64,000 bases of DNA from Serinicoccus chungangensis (GTDB taxonomy: Bacteria; Actinomycetota; Actinomycetes; Actinomycetales; Dermatophilaceae), in assembly GCF_006337125.1 (NCBI RefSeq), contig NZ_CP040887.1, forward strand, positions 3,286,001-3,350,000. Direction: 5' to 3'. Made by a program: the position numbers and the translations under genes. Shown one piece after another: positions 57,861 to 64,000 of this stretch (the first letter of the stretch is position 1; each line of letters opens with the position of its first letter). The notes beneath the pieces were generated by a model. That model saw nothing but the letters and a program-made list of their open reading frames with translations. It was not told the DNA's origin and did no database searches.

Positions 57861-59975
57861 TCAGCCCCTGAGCGCCTCCCAGGCCTCCAGCACCTTGCCG
57901 GGGGTGAACGGCAGCTCCCGCAGCCGCACCCCGGTGGCGTCGAAGACCGCGTTGCCGATGGCCGCGGGCACGCCCACGATGCCGACCTCGCCGATGCCCT
58001 TCGCACCGGTCGCGCCCATCCACGGGTCCGGCTCGCCGACCCACCCGACCTCGAGGTCGACCACGTCGGCGTGCGCGGCGATGTGGTAGCCCGCGAGGTC
58101 GCCGTTGACCACGTGGCCGAAGCGCGGGTCACGGTGGGACTCCTCGAAGAGCGCGCCGGAGATGCCCATGGTCATCCCCCCGATGAGCTGGCTGCGCGCG
58201 GTGCGCGGGTTCATGATCCGGCCGCCGTCGAAGTGGCCGTACATCCGCCGCACCCGCACCTGGCCGGACACCTCGCTCACCGCGACCTCGGCGAAGTGCG
58301 CCCCGAAGGCCATGCGGGTCACCCCGCGCACGCCCTGCGGCATCCGGGTCCGCGCCCGGGCGGTCGCCCCCTCGGCCGGGTCCTCCCCGTGCTCGGACCG
58401 GAAGGCCTGGGCCGCCTCGACGACGGCCGCGCCCCACCCGAAGGTCCCGGTGCTGCCCCCGGCGATGGTCGCGGCCGGGGCGTCGGTCGTGCCGATCCGC
58501 GCCTCCACCGCGTCCTGCGGCACGCCCAGCGCCTGCGCGGCGATCTGCGCGAGGACGGTCCAGGCGCCCGTGCCGATGTCGCTGGCCTGCATGCTGACGA
58601 CGTAGCGCCCGCCGGTGAAGGTGATCCGCGCCAGGCTGGGCCCCATCGACATCTGCGGGAAGCTCGCGGCGGCCACGCCCTGCCCGACCCACCACTCCCC
58701 CTCGCGCCGGCCGCGCCGCTGCTGCTCGAAGCCGAAGACCCGGGCGCCCTCGGTCAGGCAGGTGGTGACGTGCCGGCTGCTCCACGGCCTGCCCGACTCC
58801 GGGTCGCTCCCCGGCTCGTTGCGCAGCCGCAGCTGCACCGGGTCGACCCCGGCTGCGTGCGCCAGCTCGTCCATGGCGGTCTCCAGCGCGAACATGCCGG
58901 TGTACTCCCCCGGCGCGCGCATGAACGTCCCGGGAGCGATGTCCAGGTCCTGCGTGCGGTATGCCGTGCGCCGGGTGGAGGAGGCATACATCGACAGCGT
59001 GGGGCCGGCGCTCGGGTCCATCCAGGGGATCACCCGCGACACGGGAGCGAAGACGTCGTGGTCGATCGCGGTGATCCGGCCCTCCTCGTCCGCCGCCAGC
59101 GCGAGGCGCTGCCGGGTCTCGGGGCGGTAGCCGGTGCCGGCGAACATCTGCGGTCGGGTGAGCGCCAGCTTGACCGGCCGGCCGGGCAGCAGCCTGGCCG
59201 CCATCACCGTCGCGACCAGGTGGGGGTGCGGGACGCCCTTGGAGCCGAAGGACCCGCCGACGAAGGGCGAGACGACCTCCACCTGGGTCGGCAGCAGCCC
59301 GAAGGCCCCGGCGACGACGCCCTGCGGGGCGAGCACCCCCTGGTTGGTGTCCCACAGGGTCAGCCGGGTCGTGCGCGGGCCGGGCACCCGGCCGGTGCCG
59401 CGGTGCCACAGGGCGGTGACCGCGTGCGGCTCGATGGGGTTGTGGTGGTTGACGGGGGTGGCGTAGGTCCCCTCCACCCGGTGCCGGGCCCCGGCGAGCG
59501 CGCCGTCGACGTCGCCGTCGGTGTGCCGGCCGGGGTAGATCGCCATCACCCGCCGCAGCTCGCGCACGTCCGGGCCGTCGGGGTCGGGGCGGGTGGCGGC
59601 GGCCTCGGGGGCGTAGTCGATGCTCAGCAGCGACGCGGCATACCGGGCCGTGGGCAGGCTGTCCGCGACGACTGCGGCGACGATCTGGCCGCGGTAGCGC
59701 ACCCGGGGCCGACGCAGGACCGTGAGCGTCGGCAGCGTCGGGCCGGTCCGCGGGGAGTTCTCGTGGGTGAGGACGAGCCGCACCCCGGGCACCGCGCGGG
59801 CCGCCGTGTCGTCGATGCGGGTGATGCGGCCCCGGGCGATGGTCGCCAGGACCGGGGCGAGGAAGAGCGCCCCCGGTGTCTCGTGCTCGTAGGCGTAGGG
59901 CGCGAGGCCGGCCACCTTGAGCGGCGCGTCCACCCGGGTCCGGTCGCGGGACTGCTCCGTCGTCGCCTCGCTCAT
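57861..59975 (-). CDS. Molybdopterin-binding subunit of a PaoC/YagR-like aldehyde oxidoreductase
   Basis: 704 aa, xanthine-oxidase-family large subunit. Cofactor and active-site segments: FVGGSFGSKG, FMRAPGEYTGMFALETAMDE (the RAPG-x-x-x-G-x-F-A-L-E signature of PaoC/YagR), MGPSLARITFTGGRYVV, and the catalytic Glu in AKGIGEVGIVG near the C-terminus. It oxidises aldehydes or N-heterocycles by water-derived hydroxylation. It overlaps the FAD subunit by 4 nt. Substrate unknown; the PaoC-type motifs favour aldehydes. No dedicated maturation factor (PaoD/XdhC) is in the window. Confidence 0.87.
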   Translation of the reverse strand: MSEATTEQSRDRTRVDAPLKVAGLAPYAYEHETPGALFLAPVLATIARGRITRIDDTAARAVPGVRLVLTHENSPRTGPTLPTLTVLRRPRVRYRGQIVAAVVADSLPTARYAASLLSIDYAPEAAATRPDPDGPDVRELRRVMAIYPGRHTDGDVDGALAGARHRVEGTYATPVNHHNPIEPHAVTALWHRGTGRVPGPRTTRLTLWDTNQGVLAPQGVVAGAFGLLPTQVEVVSPFVGGSFGSKGVPHPHLVATVMAARLLPGRPVKLALTRPQMFAGTGYRPETRQRLALAADEEGRITAIDHDVFAPVSRVIPWMDPSAGPTLSMYASSTRRTAYRTQDLDIAPGTFMRAPGEYTGMFALETAMDELAHAAGVDPVQLRLRNEPGSDPESGRPWSSRHVTTCLTEGARVFGFEQQRRGRREGEWWVGQGVAAASFPQMSMGPSLARITFTGGRYVVSMQASDIGTGAWTVLAQIAAQALGVPQDAVEARIGTTDAPAATIAGGSTGTFGWGAAVVEAAQAFRSEHGEDPAEGATARARTRMPQGVRGVTRMAFGAHFAEVAVSEVSGQVRVRRMYGHFDGGRIMNPRTARSQLIGGMTMGISGALFEESHRDPRFGHVVNGDLAGYHIAAHADVVDLEVGWVGEPDPWMGATGAKGIGEVGIVGVPAAIGNAVFDATGVRLRELPFTPGKVLEAWEALRG

Positions 59976-60985
59976 GCGCGCTCCCCCCGGGGGTGGTCGG
60001 TGAGCTCCTGCAGCACCGCGGGGACCACCCGCCGCAGCTGGATGACCTTGTAGCGGTTGTCCTCCCCGGGCCGGGCCTGCGCCAGCTCGGCGTCGATCGC
60101 CGCGGCGTAGGCGGCGGCGGTCGCCGGACCACCCCGCAGCGCGTCCTCGGCCCGGTGCGCGCGCCACGGCTTGTGCGCGACGCCGCCGAGGCCGATCCGC
60201 ACGTCGGCGACGTGACCGTCCTGCACGTCGAGGGCGGCGGCGACCGAGACGGTGGCGAAGGCGTAGGACGCGCGCTCGCGCAGCTTGCGGTAGCGCGAGT
60301 GCCGTGCGAACCCGGGCCCGGCGATCTCGATCGCGGTGATGAGCTCGCTGCGCTCGAGCGTGGTGTCGGCCTCGGGACGGTCGCCCGGGAGGCGGTGCAG
60401 CTCGGCGAAGTCGATGCGCCGCTCGCCGAGCGGACCCTCCGCCACGACGGTGACGTCCAGCGCCGCGAGCGCCACGCAGAGGTCGGAGGGGTGCACGGCC
60501 ACGCACGAGGGAGAGGCCCCGATGAGCGCGTTGTAGGTGCCGAACCCCTCGAGGGCCGAGCAGCCGGAGCCGGGCTCACGCTTGTTGCACGGGGTCGAGG
60601 CGTCCTGGAAGTAGACGCAGCGGGTGCGCTGCAGCAGGTTGCCCCCCATCGTCGCCATGGACCTCAGCTGCCCGGAGGCGCCGGCCAGCATCGCCGCGCT
60701 GACCAGCGGGAACGCCCTGCGCACGAGCGGGTGCGCGGCGACGTCGGAGTTGCGGGCCAGCGCCCCGATCCGCACGCCGCCGCAGTCGAGCTCCTCGACC
60801 TCGGTGAGGTCGAGGTGGCTGACGTCGATGAGCCGGTCGGTCTCCCGGATCCCGAGGCGCAGGTGGTCGACGAGGTTCGTGCCGCCGGCGAGGTAGGCCG
60901 CGCGCTGCCCGTCGGTGGACGCCGCCACGCTGCGGCGCAGGGCGTCGGTGACGCTCGTCGCGCGCTCGTAGGTGAACGGCTTCAC
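59972..60985 (-). CDS. FAD-binding subunit with extra [4Fe-4S] cysteines (PaoB/YagS-like)
   Basis: 337 aa. FAD motifs YLAGGTNLVDHLRLG and MATMGGNLLQR, then the insertion with C123, C133, C142 and C161 (RCVYF...CNKREPGSGC...PSCVAVHPSD). That insertion carries an additional [4Fe-4S] cluster in PaoB/YagS-type proteins and is absent from ordinary xanthine dehydrogenase FAD subunits. GTG 60985 overlaps the 2Fe-2S gene stop. It works with the flanking subunits as an alpha-beta-gamma enzyme. Confidence 0.87.
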   Translation of the reverse strand: MKPFTYERATSVTDALRRSVAASTDGQRAAYLAGGTNLVDHLRLGIRETDRLIDVSHLDLTEVEELDCGGVRIGALARNSDVAAHPLVRRAFPLVSAAMLAGASGQLRSMATMGGNLLQRTRCVYFQDASTPCNKREPGSGCSALEGFGTYNALIGASPSCVAVHPSDLCVALAALDVTVVAEGPLGERRIDFAELHRLPGDRPEADTTLERSELITAIEIAGPGFARHSRYRKLRERASYAFATVSVAAALDVQDGHVADVRIGLGGVAHKPWRAHRAEDALRGGPATAAAYAAAIDAELAQARPGEDNRYKVIQLRRVVPAVLQELTDHPRGERA

Positions 60986-61617
60986 GCGGTCTCCTCCCCG
61001 GTGCCCCTCGGTGCCCCCTCCCCGGGGTCGGGCACCACCGGCTCCGCACCGTCGGGACGGTCGGCGGACCGCGCGCGTCGGGCCGCGGTGTCGCGGATGG
61101 CCGCCACGATGTTGACGTAGGCGCCGCACCGGCACAGGTTGCCGCTCATGCGCTCCCGGATCTCCTCGTCGGTGAGGTCCACCGCCGCGTCGGGGTCGGC
61201 GAGGGCGTCCGGGTCGGTGACGTGGCTCGGCATACCGGCGGCCACCTCGGCGAGCATCGCCTGCGCGGAGCACACCTGCCCCGGGGTGCAGTAGCCGCAC
61301 TGCAGCGCGTCACGGTCGACGAAGGCCTGCTGGAGGTCGCTGAGGTCGTCCGGGCGCCCCAGCCCTTCCGCGGTCACGACCTCGGCGCCGTCCAACGAGG
61401 CCGTCAGCGACAGGCAGGAGACGACGCGGCGGCCGTCGACGAGCACGGTGCAGGCACCGCACTGGCCGTGGTCGCAGCCCTTCTTGACCGAGGTGACCCC
61501 CAGATGGTCGCGGAGGGCGTCCAGCAACGTCACCCGCACGTCGTGGGTGAGCTCCTGCGGCGAGCCGTTGACGACGAGCTTGGTGGAGATGTCGGTGACG
61601 CCCGCGGTGTGCTGCAT
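60982..61617 (-). CDS. [2Fe-2S] subunit of the aldehyde oxidoreductase (PaoA/YagT-like)
   Basis: 211 aa. Two 2Fe-2S clusters: plant-type CDHGQCGACTVL...C and the C-terminal four-helix cluster CGYCTPGQVC...NLCRCGAY. There is no Tat signal (E. coli PaoA has one), so the complex is presumably cytoplasmic. The C-terminus carries a nonconserved Pro/Glu-rich tail of about 35 residues. ATG 61617 is used; the GTG at 61620 is adjacent. It is 16 nt downstream of the hydrolase gene. Confidence 0.87.
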   Translation of the reverse strand: MQHTAGVTDISTKLVVNGSPQELTHDVRVTLLDALRDHLGVTSVKKGCDHGQCGACTVLVDGRRVVSCLSLTASLDGAEVVTAEGLGRPDDLSDLQQAFVDRDALQCGYCTPGQVCSAQAMLAEVAAGMPSHVTDPDALADPDAAVDLTDEEIRERMSGNLCRCGAYVNIVAAIRDTAARRARSADRPDGAEPVVPDPGEGAPRGTGEETA

Positions 61618-61633
61618 CACCTCATCATGCCGT

Positions 61634-62266
61634 TCAGGTATGCCGCTCGCGCGCCGAGCCCGTCAGCTCCTCGACCAGGTGGTCGGCGGCCAGCCGGTGC
61701 CAGGTGCGGGCGTGCCGGACCAGGCCGTGGGTGTCGTCGAGGTCGGTGCGCACCCCGACGTCCGCCCCCAGCCGGCGCAGCCGCTCGGCGGCGGCGAGGG
61801 TGCCCTCGGGCGAGGTGACCTCGTCGCGCGCCCCGTGCAGCATGAGCACCCGCCCGCCCCGCGGCGGGCGCAGCAGCGGCAGGTCGGACCGGTCCACCCA
61901 GGCGGCGGCGGTGACCAGGGTCTCGACCTCCTCGGCGAGCCGCAGCGCGGTCCGTCCGCCCATGGAGTAGCCCAGCAGCCCGGTCGGCAGCGCCGCGTCC
62001 TCCGCGCGCAGCCGGTCCAGCGCCCACCGCGCGTCCCGCAGCGGGGCGCCGTCGTTCCACCCGCGCACGGCATACCGCAGGAGACGGACGTCGAGCCGGT
62101 GCGGGGCGCCGGCCCGGGCGAGCGCAAAGGCGAGCACGCGACTGCGCAGCACGGACAGCTGGCGCCAGCTCGTGGGCTCGGTGCCGTGCTGCTGCCCGCC
62201 GTGCAGGACGAGGACGCGCGCGGCCGGACGGGGGTGCCGACGGATGTCGACCAGTCGCGGGGTCAC
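61634..62266 (-). CDS. Alpha/beta-hydrolase family protein (dienelactone-hydrolase-like)
   Basis: 210 aa. Strand VLVLHGGQQHGTEP, nucleophile elbow GYSMGGRTALRL, an acid loop VLMLHGARDEVTSP and a catalytic His in DTHGLVRHART. It is intermediate between the KANL3/Tex30-like and dienelactone hydrolase groups; the substrate is unknown. GTG 62266 overlaps the hemolysin III gene by 4 nt. It immediately precedes the PaoA-like gene, so it may belong to the same pathway. Confidence 0.8.
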   Translation of the reverse strand: MTPRLVDIRRHPRPAARVLVLHGGQQHGTEPTSWRQLSVLRSRVLAFALARAGAPHRLDVRLLRYAVRGWNDGAPLRDARWALDRLRAEDAALPTGLLGYSMGGRTALRLAEEVETLVTAAAWVDRSDLPLLRPPRGGRVLMLHGARDEVTSPEGTLAAAERLRRLGADVGVRTDLDDTHGLVRHARTWHRLAADHLVEELTGSARERHT

Positions 62267-62934
62267 AGGACGTAGGCGTACATGAGGACGAAGTGCAGCC
62301 CTGCGGCGGCCATGACGAGCAGGTGCCAGATCTCGTGGAAGCCGAAGACCCCCGGCACCGGGTTGGGTCGCTCGATGATGAAGATGACGAAGCCGACGCT
62401 GTAGAGCACGCCGCCGACGGCCATGAGCACGAGGGCCCCCAGCGGGAGGGTGAGCCCGGTCAGGACGAGCACGACCGGCATCCACCCGAGCACGATGAAC
62501 AGCGTGTTGGTCACCCACTTGGGCAGGTCGCGCCAGACCGAGCGGGCGGCGATCCCGAGCGCCGCGATGCCCCAGACCGTGCCGAGCACCGCCCAGCCGG
62601 CGACGGTGCGCTCCAGGACCAGCACGATCGGCGTCACCGTGCCGGCGATGAGGCCGAAGACCGAGGTGTAGTCCAGCGTGCGCAGCAGGTCGTTGACCCG
62701 GGGGCCGCGGTCGAGCCCGTGGTGGATCGTGCTGGCGACGAAGAGGACGACGAGCGAGGCGGAGTAGATCGAGAGGCCGACGATCTTCCACGGGTCCCCC
62801 GTCGCCCCCGCCTGCGCGATGAGCAGCGCGGCGCCGAGCAGCGCGAAGCACGAGCCGACGAGGTGGGAGATCGTGTTGATCCGCTCGTCGGTGACGTGGA
62901 CGCTGCCGTCGCGGCTGCGGGCGGTGTCCATCAC
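62263..62934 (-). CDS. Hemolysin III / PAQR-family membrane protein
   Basis: 223 aa, seven membrane segments. The PAQR signature is present: NTISHLVGSCFALLGAALLI, ASTIHHGLD (His-rich), VLERTVAGWAVLGTVWGIAA, and the terminal GFHEIWHLLVMAAAGLHFVL with two His residues. Bacterial members are named for a B. cereus protein with haemolytic activity, but most are probably not toxins. It overlaps the hydrolase gene by 4 nt and heads the operon. Confidence 0.87.
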   Translation of the reverse strand: MMDTARSRDGSVHVTDERINTISHLVGSCFALLGAALLIAQAGATGDPWKIVGLSIYSASLVVLFVASTIHHGLDRGPRVNDLLRTLDYTSVFGLIAGTVTPIVLVLERTVAGWAVLGTVWGIAALGIAARSVWRDLPKWVTNTLFIVLGWMPVVLVLTGLTLPLGALVLMAVGGVLYSVGFVIFIIERPNPVPGVFGFHEIWHLLVMAAAGLHFVLMYAYVL

Positions 62935-63067
62935 TCACCTTCCCAGGGGTCGGACATGGGGTCTCCAGCGTAGTCGGGCCACCGATGAGTCCGGGACGGC
63001 CCGAGAGTCCCACCCCCCGTGACCACCCGCGCCTGCGATGTGCGGGGACGAGGAGAGGGAGCAGACC

Positions 63068-63766
63068 ATGACGACCAGCCTGTCCAGCAGCAGCCGGAAG
63101 GCCGACCAGCCCGCGGCGGCACCCCCCGTGGTGGACCGGGCCGCGTTCGACGCCGCCCTGGACGAGCAGGTGGCGCGGGAGAAGGAGGTGACCCGACTGA
63201 ACGACCGGGTCTCGGCCGCCCGGCGGCGCCTGCCCATGGTGGAGGTGGAGGACTACACCTTCGCCGGACCGGACGGGCCGGTGCGGCTCACCGAGCTGTT
63301 CGGCGGGCACTACCTGCTCCTCGTGCAGAACGTCATGTTCGGGCCCGACTGGGAGGAGGGGTGCCCGAGCTGCACGTGGGCCGTCGACACCCTCCCGGCG
63401 CGGATGGAGCGGCTGGACGAGGAGGGCATCGCCTTCGCGATGGTCTCGCAGGGGCCGGTCGAGAAGCTGCAGCGGTGGCGGGCCGAGCGGGGCTGGTCGC
63501 ACACCTGGGTGTCCTCGGGCGGCACGACCTACCACGACGACTGGGGATGGACGCGTCAGGACGAGGACGGCACGCCCTACCAGCTCCCCGGCTACTCCTA
63601 CTACCTGCTGCGCGACGGGGTGCCCTACCTCACCTACGCGACCACCGCCCGCGGCACCGAGGCCACCCTGCCGGTCGCGCACATCATGGACCGCACGCCA
63701 TACGGACGCCAGCAGGACTGGGAGGACAGCCCGCAGGGCTGGCCGCAGTGCGCGACGTACGGCTGA
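63068..63766 (+). CDS. DUF899 thioredoxin-like family protein
   Basis: 232 aa. DUF899 pattern: a Ser/Ala-rich start, then RRRLPMVEVEDYTFAGPDG, LLLVQNVMFGPDWEEGCPSC (CPSC in the redox-active position), FAMVSQGPVEKLQRWRAERG, and the terminal DRTPYGRQQDWEDSPQGWPQ. The fold is thioredoxin-like; the CxxC here is plausible but its function is unknown. ATG 63068 has GAGGGAG about 7 nt upstream. Confidence 0.87.
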   Translation: MTTSLSSSSRKADQPAAAPPVVDRAAFDAALDEQVAREKEVTRLNDRVSAARRRLPMVEVEDYTFAGPDGPVRLTELFGGHYLLLVQNVMFGPDWEEGCPSCTWAVDTLPARMERLDEEGIAFAMVSQGPVEKLQRWRAERGWSHTWVSSGGTTYHDDWGWTRQDEDGTPYQLPGYSYYLLRDGVPYLTYATTARGTEATLPVAHIMDRTPYGRQQDWEDSPQGWPQCATYG

Positions 63767-63793
63767 GGGGCTGCGGGGCGGGTCGCACCACCC

Positions 63794-63858
63794 GACGTTC
63801 GGCCGCGGGTCCGCGGGCGGGCGCGCCTGACCTTCGGCCGCGGGCGGGCGGGCGCGCC
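63794..63858. repeat. Short GC-rich direct repeat pair
   Basis: Two imperfect copies, each with TTCGGCCGCGGG then GCGGGCGCGCC, at 63794-63827 and 63829-63858, in the spacer after the DUF899 gene. Confidence 0.5.
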
Positions 63859-63914
63859 GGGAGGCGGGGCAGACGGCTGCCCCGCGCGGCACGCTGGTCA
63901 CAGCCGTCACGTCG

Positions 63915-63972
63915 CGCGGGGACATGCGCAGGAGCACGGGATATACCCATGCCATCGGTGCACGTCCCGGCA
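63915..63972 (+). repeat. 58-nt palindromic intergenic element, copy 3
   Basis: Starts CGCGGGGACATGCGCAG and ends CGTCCCGGCA, so the arms are less perfect here. It has the same 58-nt length and shares the conserved internal positions of the copies at 56186 and 31319. No gene is recognisable from here to the window end. Confidence 0.6.
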
Positions 63973-64000
63973 CGGGGGTGCCCGTGTGGCTGCTGTGACG

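Noticed and set aside
61634..63973. A 779-aa leftward open frame covering the hydrolase and hemolysin III region
   Set aside because: The frame is open because of high GC; real genes in it are the 210-aa hydrolase and, in another frame, hemolysin III.

Overview
The window is a very GC-rich (about 70-74% by eye), gene-dense actinobacterial chromosome segment. It has GTG/ATG starts, many 4-nt start/stop overlaps, YtrA-type, TetR, MarR, ArsR and MocR regulators, and a sulfur-assimilation leader peptide of the actinobacterial type. The overall gene content resembles the Intrasporangiaceae/Ornithinimicrobium neighbourhood, but that placement is an inference. There are no rRNA or tRNA genes, no phage genes, no recognisable transposase and no CRISPR array.

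Layout. 1-4.5 kb is a lower-GC, accessory-looking left edge: a mazEF-type toxin-antitoxin pair (toxin cut by the window edge), orphan hypotheticals, a PLAT-like protein, a 5'-truncated VOC gene and a frameshifted CPBP protease. 4.5-10.6 kb is ordinary chromosome: arginase-family protein, TetR/SDR pair with twin operators, cysM, Imm5-like protein, GNAT and a DUF6578-like gene split by one stop codon. 10.6-13.4 kb holds a RimK ATP-grasp ligase with a TrkA-C tail, divergent from a RimK-associated protease and an AstE-like deacylase. 14.7-17.75 kb is a siroheme/sulfate-reduction operon (cysH, cysG-like sirC-cobA fusion, cbiX) led by a 28-aa Cys-containing leader peptide. 17.9-20.1 kb is a YtrA-regulated ABC transporter with a large palindromic operator. 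22.2-23.0 kb is a deletion scar: a TIM-barrel isomerase and a GntP permease, head to head, both lacking their 5' ends at the same point. 23-31 kb carries ArsR/AHSA1, a homocysteine methyltransferase, an AlkZ-like glycosylase, DinB, formaldehyde dehydrogenase and small enzymes. 31.4-33.8 kb is a divergent pair of citrate-synthase paralogues, one fused to a DNA-binding domain. 35.5-38.7 kb is a TetR-controlled ABC-2 exporter. 38.8-57.8 kb is a mixed set of transporters, regulators and metabolic enzymes. 57.9-62.9 kb is a probable five-gene operon ending in a PaoABC-like molybdenum aldehyde oxidoreductase.

The most unusual signals are non-coding. There are two families of short dispersed intergenic palindromic elements, each with three copies of exactly constant length: 68 nt at 20158, 23902 and 45110; 58 nt at 31319, 56186 and 63915. 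Several intergenic spacers contain decayed tandem arrays. The core GTATGCC/GGCATAC occurs roughly 50 times from 5 kb onward and never in the first 5 kb, in coding DNA and in spacers alike.
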